Source: a virus
Virus record (IMG/VR): IMGVR_UViG_3300009157_000023
Span: 1 to 55,538 of that record
Length of the DNA: 55,538 nucleotides
Strand: one strand, 5' to 3'
Positions 46,210 through 55,538 of the stretch are shown in pieces (position 1 is the first letter of the stretch; every line of letters begins with the position of its first letter). A program made the translations under genes and the position numbers. The notes under the pieces are model-generated. The model did no database searches, was not told the DNA's origin, and saw only the letters and a program-made list of their open reading frames with translations.

Positions 46210-49200
46210 ATGCTGATAGATCGTTTGCATTATGCGCTTGGACTTGACACTTCCGGATTAAGATCTGGATTTGGTGAAGCCGGTGCGCTTATGTCGAAAT
46301 TCGACATGGACATGAAGAGCCTAGCCATCGGCGGTGGTATTGCCACCGTGACCGCATTTCTCGGGGCCGTCGGCCTGAAAGCCGTCGGTATGGCCAAAGA
46401 GTACGGCTCTGCCATGCGCGAGATTTGGTCTATCACGGATAAAACCAGCAAAGAAATCAAGGGCATCGGCAACGAAATACTGGATATCTCAAAACGCATT
46501 CCGCAAACAGCGCAGCAGCTTGCCAAGGGCTATTACCAGGTACTTTCAGCAGGTATAACCGATTCGGCTAAAGCCATGGATGTACTCGAAGTATCAGCCA
46601 AGGGCGCGATTGCCGGCATGTCAGATACCTTTACCACCGTGGACGCTATCACAAATGTTTTGAATGCCTATCAGCTAGAGGCCTCCAAAGCTACTGAGAT
46701 TTCCGATGATATGTTCGTTGCGATTAAAGACGGCAAGCTCACCATGGAGCAGCTCGCGCCAACCATCGGCACGGTCGTTTCTACAGCGGCCCTCGCGGGC
46801 GTGGCTTTTAAAGAAGTAGCGGCCGGTATGGTTGCCATGACACTGGCCGGTTATTCACCCGATGAATCTGCTACATCCATGAACCGGTTGTTTACCTCTA
46901 TTATCAATCCCACAAAGGAAGCCAGGGCAGCGGCCGAATCGGTCGGCATTGAATGGTCTATTGCAGGCATGAAAGCAAAAGGCTTCCAGGGCTTTATCGC
47001 CGATCTAAACAAAAAAGCCGGGGATAACGTCGAGGTACTACAGGCGATTGTTCCAGAAATCCGTGCTTTCCGAGCCGCTTCCGCTATTGCGGGGACCCAG
47101 GCGGATGCTTACACCCGAAGCTTGGATAATCTCAGAAATTCAGCAGGCGCAGCGCAGCAGGCTTTCAATAAAATCATGGATAGCCCGTTCCAGCAATGGG
47201 AGCTGCAAAAGAATGCCTTTGCCGCTGAGATGATAAAACTAGGCAACGAAATTATGCCGGCTGTGGCTGGATCGGTAAAAATATTGATCGACCTTTTCGG
47301 CGCACTTGGTTTGGAAGGAGAAACAGAGGCAAAAAGACTGCAAAGAGAATGGCAGTTTGTAGGAAAAACCCTGGCCAGTGTGGCAGATACCAAGAGCAGA
47401 CTGGAAGCTCTGAACAAGGTTATGACGCTGCTCATGGACCCGAATACCGCAAACCTGCAAAAGACATTCGAAGAGGTGCGGGATTTCTTTATCTCTTTCC
47501 CGGCGCAGAGCGAGACAGCAAAGAAGATGCAGGGCTTTTTAGATGAACTCACTCCCGGTGAGCTGGTAAAGGGCCTGCAGGCGGAAATAGAATATCTAAA
47601 GGATATCAGCAATTGGGCAGAAACAGCCGGGTTAAACCTGAAAAAGATTTCCGTTAGCTCGGACGAAGTTGAAGCAAAGTTAAAACAAATCAAAGAACTG
47701 CAGGACCAGGCGCGCTCGCTCGGGATGGTTGCTACATACGAGCAGCTGGGTAAACTCGCTGAGAATATCCGCAAAGAACAGGCTCAAGCCTTCGATCTTT
47801 CAAAGTCAATGATGCTGTTGGATAACGACCGCAACAAAGCGGCTATAGCCATAGCAGAAGCGAAAAAGGCGGAAACGGGAGAGTTGAAAGACGGCGAGAC
47901 AATAAACCTCAGAACGGGCGAGATAAAAAACGACGAATTAAAAATCGTTACCAGGATTTTGCTTTCCGAGCAAATTCTTCTTGATCTGGAAAAAGCTAGA
48001 AAAGATCTAGCAGAAGGATCTGCGAAGGAGCGGGAAAAAGAGTTGAAGTCCATGGAGAAAATGGAAAAACATCAGACCAAGCTCCCGCGTAGTGGCGGAA
48101 AGTGGATGGGAGAAGAAACCGGCCTTACGCTTATACCAGAACAGCCACTTCCAAAAGATATGAATCCTCCCATTGGGGTGAATTACCTAGATGCTTTGTG
48201 GGCCAATCTGCAGGATGGCGCAAAAGATGTAAGGCAATTAGAGAGATCTGCAAGTGATTTATTTTATGTTTTAAGCGGCGGTGACCGTGTATTCCAAATG
48301 TTTAGCGATTCAGCATTACAGATGATTTCTGGTCTCATTACTAAAAATCCATTTGATATTCTTAGTGGGGCATTTGGCTTGATTACGTCTTTTCTTACTG
48401 ATACAGATGAAAATATGCACAAAGCCGCTATGTCTACCAAGGAGTTTCAGGAAGCAATATCAGATTATGTTGACTCTATCAGGGATGCCACCCTGGCAAA
48501 GTTGGCAGAGGAAAGGGCCGATATCTGGTGGCAATTAAATCTACCATTCGGGCCAGTAGGTGAACAAAGAGAACTGCTTGAGGCCAAGCTCGCTGAGATC
48601 GATAAACTGATTGCCAATTTCGGACAGTTCTCAGATGATTTCGCCGGGGTAGTAGACCAGTGGAATTTCACTGTTTCAACTCTCAATATCGAAGACCCAG
48701 CGCAAAAGCTTTCCATATTTGTCGATATGTTCAAAAAGAAATTCGGCGTTGAATTGCCACGAGCTACTGAAGATGCATTGGCAAAGATAAAACTATTTAC
48801 CGGCTATCTCGACCAAATAAACCCGGCAACCGGACAGGCCTATAATATCCTTGATGCTTTTAAATCTGCTTTCGGTATGGATTTGCCGGCCGCATTGACC
48901 GGCCAGGATGCCCGTGATTTGGTGGAACAGCTGAATAATCTTATCAGGGGCACAATAGTAGATTCCGGCACAAAAAGCACCAAAGGCGAAGAGATGATTG
49001 CTTTCACAAAAACCAAGCAAATCACCTTTCGTCAGGCTGATGAAATGGTTTTGGCGCTGTGGTCTTTAGATCAATATGTTAGATCGATTTATGGCTTGCT
49101 GAATGAATATGTCGCACAAGGAAAGTTTACTGAAGCGCCATACCGCGGCGGGAATAGCTACGAGAAAGAGATCAACAATATGGTTGCCAGCCTGAATGTT

Positions 49201-49362
49201 TTCGCCACCAATGTCACCGTGCAAGCGACTTCCGCACAGGTCAATATCCAAACCGGCTGGGTCAAGATCGGGGGGAGTAGTGCAGCGGGTCCGGAACTGG
49301 CCTCTGCCATGGTTGGCGAGTCATATAACAAGAAATTAAGATCATCGGGATTGGTGGAATAA
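46210..49362 (+). CDS. Tail tape measure protein
   Basis: The 1050-aa protein is the longest in the window. It has an N-terminal TP901-type region (GEAGALMSKFDMDMKSLAIG, then AKEYGSAMREIWSITDKTSK) with a hydrophobic Ala/Gly-rich stretch, and long helical parts to about residue 700. A beta-rich end near 1000-1050 follows. It sets tail length, about 1.5 angstrom per residue in this family, hence roughly 155 nm as an estimate from the known rule. It directly follows the chaperone cassette. Confidence 0.92.
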   Translation: MLIDRLHYALGLDTSGLRSGFGEAGALMSKFDMDMKSLAIGGGIATVTAFLGAVGLKAVGMAKEYGSAMREIWSITDKTSKEIKGIGNEILDISKRIPQTAQQLAKGYYQVLSAGITDSAKAMDVLEVSAKGAIAGMSDTFTTVDAITNVLNAYQLEASKATEISDDMFVAIKDGKLTMEQLAPTIGTVVSTAALAGVAFKEVAAGMVAMTLAGYSPDESATSMNRLFTSIINPTKEARAAAESVGIEWSIAGMKAKGFQGFIADLNKKAGDNVEVLQAIVPEIRAFRAASAIAGTQADAYTRSLDNLRNSAGAAQQAFNKIMDSPFQQWELQKNAFAAEMIKLGNEIMPAVAGSVKILIDLFGALGLEGETEAKRLQREWQFVGKTLASVADTKSRLEALNKVMTLLMDPNTANLQKTFEEVRDFFISFPAQSETAKKMQGFLDELTPGELVKGLQAEIEYLKDISNWAETAGLNLKKISVSSDEVEAKLKQIKELQDQARSLGMVATYEQLGKLAENIRKEQAQAFDLSKSMMLLDNDRNKAAIAIAEAKKAETGELKDGETINLRTGEIKNDELKIVTRILLSEQILLDLEKARKDLAEGSAKEREKELKSMEKMEKHQTKLPRSGGKWMGEETGLTLIPEQPLPKDMNPPIGVNYLDALWANLQDGAKDVRQLERSASDLFYVLSGGDRVFQMFSDSALQMISGLITKNPFDILSGAFGLITSFLTDTDENMHKAAMSTKEFQEAISDYVDSIRDATLAKLAEERADIWWQLNLPFGPVGEQRELLEAKLAEIDKLIANFGQFSDDFAGVVDQWNFTVSTLNIEDPAQKLSIFVDMFKKKFGVELPRATEDALAKIKLFTGYLDQINPATGQAYNILDAFKSAFGMDLPAALTGQDARDLVEQLNNLIRGTIVDSGTKSTKGEEMIAFTKTKQITFRQADEMVLALWSLDQYVRSIYGLLNEYVAQGKFTEAPYRGGNSYEKEINNMVASLNVFATNVTVQATSAQVNIQTGWVKIGGSSAAGPELASAMVGESYNKKLRSSGLVE

Positions 49363-49363
49363 C

Positions 49364-49786
49364 ATGCCTCTGGCCTATGAAATACAGATCGAGGGAACAA
49401 ATCTTTATACCTCTGATTATGGCTATTTTACTATTGTGAAAAATGGCATAGTAGGACTAGCAGACTCGCCGCCTCTCAGGCAGGAATTGATTTTCGTTCC
49501 GGGCAAAGATTATCCCTATGTTTTCGGAGGGGATTATGGGGAAAAGCATATTATCGTTACCGGCCTGATGGTTGGAACGACCAGGGCTCTTTTAGACGGA
49601 TATATCTCAAGTCTAAAAGGATTATTGTCTACTTATATCGATATCGACGCCACGCTGATATTCGGCGGAAATACAGAAATCACTTACGAGGTGAGGTGGG
49701 ATGGAACCTGTAAGGTTGCCTATATAGGATCTACCCTCATAAGCACCAAAGCGCTTGTCACTATCGGCTTGCTCCAGGTGGGCTAA
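49364..49786 (+). CDS. Distal tail protein candidate, 140 aa
   Basis: The beta-rich product has an N-terminal strand series (YEIQIEGTNLYTSDYGYFTI), PYVFGGDYGEKHIIVTGLM and a C-terminal VTIGLLQVG, the size and place of a small Dit-like hub protein. It lies between tape measure and baseplate hub and overlaps the hub start. Confidence 0.65.
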   Translation: MPLAYEIQIEGTNLYTSDYGYFTIVKNGIVGLADSPPLRQELIFVPGKDYPYVFGGDYGEKHIIVTGLMVGTTRALLDGYISSLKGLLSTYIDIDATLIFGGNTEITYEVRWDGTCKVAYIGSTLISTKALVTIGLLQVG

Positions 49787-51657
49787 TGGCCGTCATAAAA
49801 AACATATATGGCCTTTATATCTACAACCAGGCAAATGATTACTGGTTAGGCGATATCGCTCTTGCTTATGACAAGCAGCCCGGCGCAAGCAATTACGGAT
49901 TAATCTCAGGCGAAGTAGTTGAAGAAATAAACGGCGAGCAATCGCTTACATTCCAGGCGGATTACAGGACAGATTACGTCGCTGTTTTGGTGGTGGGCAA
50001 TTGTGTGCGTTTGCAGGACCGGGTTGCTGATACTTATGTGCTTTACCGGATAAAGAGAGTATCCCGCTTTCGCAGTGGGCAAAAAGTTATTATCGAGTGT
50101 TTTTGTGAGCACATAAAATACGATCTTTTGAGCCGCGTTATTCCAACAGCGAAAAGATTTGTCCAGGTCACGCCGGCCACGGTGCTTGCCTATATCCTTA
50201 CCTTTTCTGACGCTTTTGTTTCCGGCACAGTCACGCCTACTACGGCGATTGATTTTGATATCGATTATGAAAGCTGCATGGAAGCGATCAAGCGCCTGGC
50301 CGAAAAAACCGGCTATGAGTGGGATGTCATAGCAGACGGCGGGGCAAACCACAAGAAAGTGAATATCCGCAACCTGGATTTCATCGCCAACGGCACCGGC
50401 GGGGCGTGTGAAGTCGCTTACGGGGTCAATCTTTTGTCGCTCAAACATACTTTGTCGCTTGACGATGGTTTTGCCAGCAGAATTGTGCCACGCGGTGGGG
50501 CGGCCATGGCCGGACAAAGAAAAAACAGCGTTGATATTTCTTCATATATGAACCCGGTTGCTATGGATGTTGTAGGCGCGATGTTCATAATCACTGCCAA
50601 TACCGGGCGGTGGATAAAACTCGATACAGATCAGCTTTTGACACAAAATGACAGCTTGAATGGCTGGTATTTATATTTCGAGGGATATACTCTTTTGATC
50701 ACCGACAGCCTAAAAACAGTAGGGGATTATGATCAACTGCAAACACTGATTACCTTCCCGGACAACAGCCTGGCAGACATGAAGGCGATAATTTTCCAGA
50801 GCCTTACCGTTCCTTCGCCTTATGTGCCGGACGCAAAGGCTGAAACCGATTATCTTAGGATGGAAAAAGTATTCCGGAACGAGGATATCGCTGATGTGCT
50901 GAATGCAGCAGGACCGGCTGGAATCTCAGATTTATCAGGTGTCTATACCGATGGTTTGTGCGAGGGCTGGGAACTGATCGACACTCCAACTGTCTCTGAG
51001 ACAGTCGATCCGGATTTTGTCAGGATAGGAACAAAGTCGCAAAAGGTAATAGCGACAGATGGCCAGGGGATCAAAAGGCCTGTTTATACGGGATCATCGG
51101 CCAGTGTCAGCTATTACGTCTGGATATATATCGAAAGCATCGATCCCAGCGCAAAACTTGTGACAAAAATAAAGGTGGGGGCAACAGAGTATTTTCCGAC
51201 AAACAAAACAACCGGCGAAGATGAGGCGGTTTACAACGGCACCGGCTGGCGGCAGATCATTGTAGAAGGCGGGGTGTGCGCGGAAGGAACTACCTCACAC
51301 GACCTTGAAATATTGGCGGACGGCGGGGCTTGTACATTTTATGTAGACGCGGTGTGCGTGGTAATGTCAGAGTACATTAACGACGAAGATAAGTTTTTCG
51401 CCTACGATAGCAGGGCGGATTTGTGGAAGCTGGCACAGACAGAACTTTTGAAGTGCAACGCTCCAAAAGTTACTTATGATGTGAGTATGGTCGATTTGTG
51501 GCAGCGCGACCGTACAACTTACATCACCAAGCTATTCAAAACCGGGGATGACATTACCATTGTAGACGCCGCACTCGGAATTAATGCAACGGTGCGGGTG
51601 ACGAAAAAGAGCTGGCAACTGACCAAGCCATGGGAGTGCAGGATCGATGTCGAATGA
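49786..51657 (+). CDS. Baseplate hub/tail-associated protein with a carbohydrate-binding-like insert
   Basis: Residues 40-270 follow the Tal/gp27-like hub pattern (GEVVEEINGEQSLTFQADY, VLYRIKRVSRFRSGQKVIIE, CMEAIKRLAEKTGYEWDV). Residues about 385-530 form a separate jelly-roll-like domain (EGWELIDTPTVSETV, YYVWIYIES, DLEILADGGACTFYVDAVCV) of carbohydrate-binding-module type. The C-terminal part returns to the hub fold. Known hubs crown the tail tip and carry receptor- or wall-binding domains. Confidence 0.75.
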   Translation: MAVIKNIYGLYIYNQANDYWLGDIALAYDKQPGASNYGLISGEVVEEINGEQSLTFQADYRTDYVAVLVVGNCVRLQDRVADTYVLYRIKRVSRFRSGQKVIIECFCEHIKYDLLSRVIPTAKRFVQVTPATVLAYILTFSDAFVSGTVTPTTAIDFDIDYESCMEAIKRLAEKTGYEWDVIADGGANHKKVNIRNLDFIANGTGGACEVAYGVNLLSLKHTLSLDDGFASRIVPRGGAAMAGQRKNSVDISSYMNPVAMDVVGAMFIITANTGRWIKLDTDQLLTQNDSLNGWYLYFEGYTLLITDSLKTVGDYDQLQTLITFPDNSLADMKAIIFQSLTVPSPYVPDAKAETDYLRMEKVFRNEDIADVLNAAGPAGISDLSGVYTDGLCEGWELIDTPTVSETVDPDFVRIGTKSQKVIATDGQGIKRPVYTGSSASVSYYVWIYIESIDPSAKLVTKIKVGATEYFPTNKTTGEDEAVYNGTGWRQIIVEGGVCAEGTTSHDLEILADGGACTFYVDAVCVVMSEYINDEDKFFAYDSRADLWKLAQTELLKCNAPKVTYDVSMVDLWQRDRTTYITKLFKTGDDITIVDAALGINATVRVTKKSWQLTKPWECRIDVE

Positions 51658-52021
51658 TTTGTCGAAAAAGTTTCTCGCGTTTTTCAAAAAGAGCGACAAA
51701 GCATCCAAGGCGATCGCAAAGAAGGAATGGGGCAATATTCAGACCGGGCGCACAGCCAGGGCGATTATCCCTACTCTCCGCGTGAAGGATGAAAACGGGG
51801 AAGTGCATGAAGCAAAGTCAGTCAATTATGCTTTGGAAGCGACAAATATTTTCGTCGCAGACGTTGATTCTTACTTTTCAAGTCACAGTTTGGAAGCGGT
51901 TTTAAAAGAACTTTTCCTTCTGATTGGCAGCGCACCGGCTGAGACATATAATGTCGTAGATTCAGCCGGAAATCAGTTGATCGACTTGAACGGTGACAAT
52001 ATAATTTCGGAAAATGAATAA
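51647..52021 (+). CDS. Small baseplate/tail protein, 124 aa
   Basis: It overlaps the hub gene by 11 nt. The product has a basic helical N-terminus (LSKKFLAFFKKSDKASKAIA), a beta middle and an acidic end (DLNGDNIISEN). It lies between hub and receptor-binding genes. Function unknown. Confidence 0.6.
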   Translation: MSNDLSKKFLAFFKKSDKASKAIAKKEWGNIQTGRTARAIIPTLRVKDENGEVHEAKSVNYALEATNIFVADVDSYFSSHSLEAVLKELFLLIGSAPAETYNVVDSAGNQLIDLNGDNIISENE

Positions 52022-53908
52022 ATGGCTAATGTACAGCACAACAGTAAAACCGGATCCGACCTGCATGCAGCGGAGCGGGAATACGCCGGCAATCCGCACG
52101 GCAATCTGTCTGGATTGAAAGGGCAGTACTGCAAAAGTACGTCCGGCGCGACAAGCGGCAAAAGGTATGTCAATACCGATGGCACCACCGGCACGCCGAC
52201 GACGAATTGGACGGAAATCTTCGATCCGGCTGCGTTAGGGACACATGAAAGCGCGGCAAGCGCACATGACGCTGCAAATATTGATATTGCTGATGCCGGA
52301 GATTATTTCACGGGTAGTACAACTGAAGCGGCCCTGCAAGAGCTCGCTTCCGGCGCAGTATCACCAGATATAGCAGCTCACGTCAATGCAGACGGCGCAG
52401 GGGGCTCATCGGCTCCGGCAGCGAATAAGGTACATAACGCTGCAGCGGTTGATATAGAAGATGACGGTGATTTTATCACTGCAACCGATGTAGAAGGTGC
52501 GCTTCAGGAAATTGCCGAAGCCGGCTTGGACTCAAAATATTACACCGAAGGAATCGAGGACTGGTTTCCGGCAAAGCAGTGCTGGATCCGCAACACTGAG
52601 ATGAACAATAATCTTGCTCTTTCAGCGGGCACGGAGATAACTGTTGCCTCAGTCGACACCGGCGCCAATACCATAACCCTTTCCTGGTTGCCGTACAAAG
52701 AAACAATAATGAGTCCGGTCGAGGGGCAGGAGTGGGCGCTTTTGAACCTGGACCTTTATTCCGGAACAGCCGATCCGGATATCGGCGGCACCTACACCGA
52801 TCTTCTGAAAATCACCGGTGGCGTCTATGCCACAAAAGTTTTGAATTATACCGTGATTATGGGTGCGGAGGGAAACTGGCAGGCCGGACACCGGGTTTTG
52901 CTGTACAACATGTTCGAGATGGGTTGGACTTTTGGTAATTCAGGCTCTCCGATTATTTCTACAGCTGGATCTGGCTGGCGGTCAACTTATGTTGCGCCTG
53001 GCCCGATATTCCGGCATTCCAATGGCAATTACATAATGCTCGTTACCGGGGTGGACGGTTCGGGCGTGTGGAGGGTAGGCGCCTTTCAGGCGACGCCGGC
53101 TGAATTTCCTGATACCTGGACTGTCATGAACTCAGATGCCGCTATCTTCGTCCCCCAGGGTGGCACCTGGTGCCACTCACGGCTGGCTATTGTCAATAAT
53201 ATATACAAGCTGGATGCGGAAGATAGGTATATAGGATATTTTTGGGGCAAAAATTCAGGCGGTAGACTTACCACCGGCTGGGCGAAATTCGATGAGGATT
53301 TCGGTAATATAGAATATTCCACACTAGAATTGGTTTCCCGTACCTCTTCTTACGATCATCATTTTCCGACTGTGGTCCGGTACGGCGGGGTATTCCGTAT
53401 TTCGTATAATGTCGATACGGCCCCAGGCTCGCCGTCTTACGATTATTGGGACCAGAGCATGTACGAGGCTTTCTCGCTCACGCCGGAAGGTCCGTTTACC
53501 AATCCGGCGCTTATCCTTGCTATGGGGTTGACAAATGACGGGACCTTCCGCTCTTCGCATGTGACCGATCTTAACTATTTTATTTTCAGGAACCGGCTGT
53601 ATGGCCTTTTGAACGGCACCTCGCGCTACAGAACATCGGGCAACCGGGCGAACAGTATGTGCGGCCTAATGTACTGGGATGAACGCAAAGACACGCCGGC
53701 ATGGGTGGAAGATAAACGAAACCCGATCTTCATTAATCCCCTTTATGCCAGCGCGAGTTTGTGGGGTGCACAATACGAGTGGGCCTCTGATCATTTCGGC
53801 GGCCGGCAGGTTTTCATACGCAAGGGCAATACGCTTTATGTTTTCACGAATTGCAATAACGGCACAGATTCCTATAAAATCATGTATTTATCATATCAAC
53901 TTCCGTGA
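52022..53908 (+). CDS. Receptor-binding candidate: N-terminal repeats plus propeller-like domain
   Basis: The 628-aa protein has two N-terminal copies of HDAANIDIADAGDYFTGSTT and HNAAAVDIEDDGDFITATDV, each followed by EAALQEL/EGALQEI, a trimerising stalk type. From about residue 280 a beta-rich, Trp/Tyr-rich domain follows with repeated blocks (GSGWRSTYVAPGPIF, GGTWCHSRLAIV, SYDHHFPTVVRYGGVFRISY) like five-bladed propellers of GH43-type glycosidases. A glycan-binding or glycan-cleaving tailspike is likely. The signature residues of GH43 were not confirmed. Confidence 0.7.
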   Translation: MANVQHNSKTGSDLHAAEREYAGNPHGNLSGLKGQYCKSTSGATSGKRYVNTDGTTGTPTTNWTEIFDPAALGTHESAASAHDAANIDIADAGDYFTGSTTEAALQELASGAVSPDIAAHVNADGAGGSSAPAANKVHNAAAVDIEDDGDFITATDVEGALQEIAEAGLDSKYYTEGIEDWFPAKQCWIRNTEMNNNLALSAGTEITVASVDTGANTITLSWLPYKETIMSPVEGQEWALLNLDLYSGTADPDIGGTYTDLLKITGGVYATKVLNYTVIMGAEGNWQAGHRVLLYNMFEMGWTFGNSGSPIISTAGSGWRSTYVAPGPIFRHSNGNYIMLVTGVDGSGVWRVGAFQATPAEFPDTWTVMNSDAAIFVPQGGTWCHSRLAIVNNIYKLDAEDRYIGYFWGKNSGGRLTTGWAKFDEDFGNIEYSTLELVSRTSSYDHHFPTVVRYGGVFRISYNVDTAPGSPSYDYWDQSMYEAFSLTPEGPFTNPALILAMGLTNDGTFRSSHVTDLNYFIFRNRLYGLLNGTSRYRTSGNRANSMCGLMYWDERKDTPAWVEDKRNPIFINPLYASASLWGAQYEWASDHFGGRQVFIRKGNTLYVFTNCNNGTDSYKIMYLSYQLP

Positions 53909-53919
53909 GGTTTACCATC

Positions 53920-55538
53920 ATGAAAAAGGTTCAAGCGGTCTTGTTTTGTCTTTTATTCTTCGCTGCGTCTTTTGTTTTTGCGCAAGAGGTGCGGATGTCG
54001 AATTATTCGCCGTGGGCCCTGGTGAACGATTCCCTTATCACCAGGCACAGTATACCGATCAAGGTCCCTGGTATGCGGTGCTCTGGCACGCTCAAGGTGG
54101 ACGGAGTCATTACCTCGAACTCCGATATTGTGCTGAATGGCACGGTAACGACCAAGCTCACCGCCTCAGATTCGGCGGTTGTAATTAAGGGCTTGCGGGT
54201 TGAGGGTCCATCCAGGCAAAAAGGCCAGGTTGAGATCGGTACCACCGGCACAACGGCTATTATTTCGACGGCCGGCAAGATCACTACGCCGGATTCAATT
54301 GCCGCTTATAATTTCAGAGCGGAAGGCGCTGGCCGGTTTAAAGGCGGAATCTTGGTGGGAACAACCGGTACAACTGCAGCGATTTCCAATGTCGGCAAGA
54401 TCACCTCTCCGGACAGTATTGTCACCGGCAAAGGCCTGCGCTCGGAAGGTCCTGCCCTGGTCAAGGGCGATTTGGAAGTACGTCTAAAGGGCGTTATCAA
54501 TGATTCGCTGCGAGTGGAAAAATCAACTTTGCTCAAGCAAAAACTGGTTGTTATGGATTCCTTGCGGGTTGAAGAATCCGTATTGCTGAAACAAAAGGCT
54601 GTTGTTAACGACAGCTTACGGGTGGAAAAAACAGCCATTATTAAAGGCGATATTGCGGCAGGTGGGAAAATTGCTATCGATGATTCTTTCAGGGTTGAGA
54701 AAACAACTCTTTTAAAAGACGATGTGACTATTAAAAGCACTAAAGATTTTTCTGTTGGAGCCGTAACTTGGACAGATGATGATTCGTTGAATGGGGCTAT
54801 TATTGCCTATATGTCAATAGATAGTTCAAAAATTGACACTTCAAGGTTTGATCAACATATTAGAAAATTAATACGTCAATTTACAGTTCCAGGATTAACC
54901 GATGCTCAAGTTCGTACTATAATTTCAGATTCAGCATGGATAAATGTAGCAGGCGACACCGCATATATTCAAACTGCTAAAATAGCAAAATTATTTGGGC
55001 TGTACAATACGGGTACAAGCAAATTAGATGGGGAAATAATTGCAAATGGTAAAATTACAAGCAACGATTCTCTAGCGAATATACTCGGGATTCGCGCAAA
55101 TGGCAATTTACGCGCCAAAGGAAACACAACGCTTGGCGCAACCGCAACGCCGGTTTATATTTCAAGCAGTGGACTGGTAAGTATAAATACATTAACCCCC
55201 ATGATAGCGGGCTTGCATATCAGTGAGGGTACTTTGCCAGCATTTAGCGCACTCAAGGGCCTGCGTCTGGGCAATCCAGATGCGGCAACGGGAGCAGGTG
55301 CAATGGCATTTTCACCGGTTGCATTGTGGAAAGCAAGCGGCTGGCATACTGACGCTGGCGGTGCGGCTGATAGCTTGCGGGCAATTGTAGGACTGCAACC
55401 GGTATCTGGAGCGGCTGTGGCAACCAGTAAATTATCATTTCAATTTTCAACCAATACAGGGGCGCTTGCGGAGAAAGCATCTTTTTCAAGCGCTGGTGTT
55501 TTTACTATCGCAGGATATGGAAGTTTCGGCGGCGCTAC
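53920..55538 (+). CDS. Fibre-like protein with signal peptide, N-terminal part (cut by window end)
   Basis: The frame is open to the last base (539 complete codons). It starts with a Sec signal peptide (VLFCLLFFAASFVFAQ), then repeats: VEIGTTGTTAIISTAGKIT and ILVGTTGTTAAISNVGKIT, then a series of DSLRVEKS/DSLRVEES/DSFRVEKT units near residues 190-260, and beta-helix-like sequence. The repeats match those in the left-edge protein, so both may be one gene of about 1000 residues. A signal peptide on a fibre is unusual; an exported adhesin of the lysogen is an alternative. Confidence 0.7.
   Translation, partial: MKKVQAVLFCLLFFAASFVFAQEVRMSNYSPWALVNDSLITRHSIPIKVPGMRCSGTLKVDGVITSNSDIVLNGTVTTKLTASDSAVVIKGLRVEGPSRQKGQVEIGTTGTTAIISTAGKITTPDSIAAYNFRAEGAGRFKGGILVGTTGTTAAISNVGKITSPDSIVTGKGLRSEGPALVKGDLEVRLKGVINDSLRVEKSTLLKQKLVVMDSLRVEESVLLKQKAVVNDSLRVEKTAIIKGDIAAGGKIAIDDSFRVEKTTLLKDDVTIKSTKDFSVGAVTWTDDDSLNGAIIAYMSIDSSKIDTSRFDQHIRKLIRQFTVPGLTDAQVRTIISDSAWINVAGDTAYIQTAKIAKLFGLYNTGTSKLDGEIIANGKITSNDSLANILGIRANGNLRAKGNTTLGATATPVYISSSGLVSINTLTPMIAGLHISEGTLPAFSALKGLRLGNPDAATGAGAMAFSPVALWKASGWHTDAGGAADSLRAIVGLQPVSGAAVATSKLSFQFSTNTGALAEKASFSSAGVFTIAGYGSFGGA

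Noticed and set aside
1-55538. CRISPR array or spacer-like repeats
   Set aside because: No regularly spaced direct repeats of 23-40 nt were seen on either strand. Repeats found are protein repeats, iterons or hairpins.
1-55538. Global reassignment of TAG as a sense codon
   Set aside because: TAG ends several supported genes (for example at 12821, 13085, 19795, 20997, 23341 and 24927), so the amber codon at 12216 is local.
1-55538. Terminal direct repeat joining the two ends
   Set aside because: The first and last 100 bases do not match; direct joining also fails to keep the fibre frame open.

Overview
The window reads as an almost complete genome of a temperate, siphovirus-like tailed phage of about 55.5 kb, opened inside a tail-fibre-like gene. 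Nearly all genes are on the plus strand, tightly packed with ATGA, TAATG and GTGA stop/start overlaps; only integrase, repressor and two small neighbours run on the minus strand. The host cannot be named from sequence. Sec-type signal peptides ending in FAQ or FSQ, lipobox Cys residues, a dockerin-like and a cohesin-like protein, and A/T-rich promoters suggest a diderm bacterium, possibly one that displays polysaccharide-degrading complexes (inference). TAA, TGA and TAG all serve as ordinary stops, so there is no global recoding.

Layout. 1-3.4 kb: C-terminal part of a repeat-rich fibre, a secreted protein, a DUF5675-like candidate endolysin and two small membrane proteins (lysis cassette), closed by a strong terminator. 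3.5-5.9 kb: a sigma70-like promoter and small early genes including an XRE-type regulator. 5.9-8.8 kb: lysogeny module with candidate attP (3' end of a tRNA gene) beside a tyrosine integrase, a repressor, a palindromic operator and a divergent 51-aa ribbon-helix-helix protein. 8.9-16.6 kb: recombination and replication genes: Sak4-like ATPase, Gp157-like protein, DnaQ-like exonuclease, DUF1376 protein with internal iterons, and RuvC-like resolvase. This part also holds a 70-nt tRNA-like RNA that lacks its anticodon. 16.6-24.9 kb: DNA methyltransferases, a dockerin protein, a PD-(D/E)XK nuclease, a cohesin-like lipoprotein, many small zinc-ribbon or membrane proteins, a Lar-like protein and a peptide deformylase.

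24.9-30.6 kb: terminase subunits, portal, and a Mu F/SPP1 gp7-type minor head protein interrupted by a 127-residue mini-intein. 30.6-34.8 kb: small accessory genes, several exported. 34.8-35.1 kb: a structured leader with a promoter-like motif and terminator. 35.1-42.3 kb: a single 971-aa fusion of head protease, scaffold and major capsid protein, then a decoration-like protein, connector and tail-completion proteins, and the tail tube. 42.3-45.1 kb: glycosyltransferase, methyltransferase and glycosyltransferase genes inserted in the tail operon. 45.1-55.5 kb: tail assembly chaperones with a -1 frameshift site, tape measure, distal tail protein, baseplate hub with a carbohydrate-binding-like insert, a propeller-type candidate receptor-binding protein, and the N-terminal part of a fibre-like protein that begins with a signal peptide.

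The most notable signals are the anticodon-less tRNA-like RNA, the dockerin/cohesin-like pair, the very small intein in the head protein, the protease-scaffold-capsid fusion with an internal ribosome binding site, a candidate second frameshift gene at A AAA AAG, the surface-sugar cassette inside the tail operon, and signal peptides on genes embedded in the virion operon. All calls rest on reading the sequence and remembered family motifs; no database search was run.
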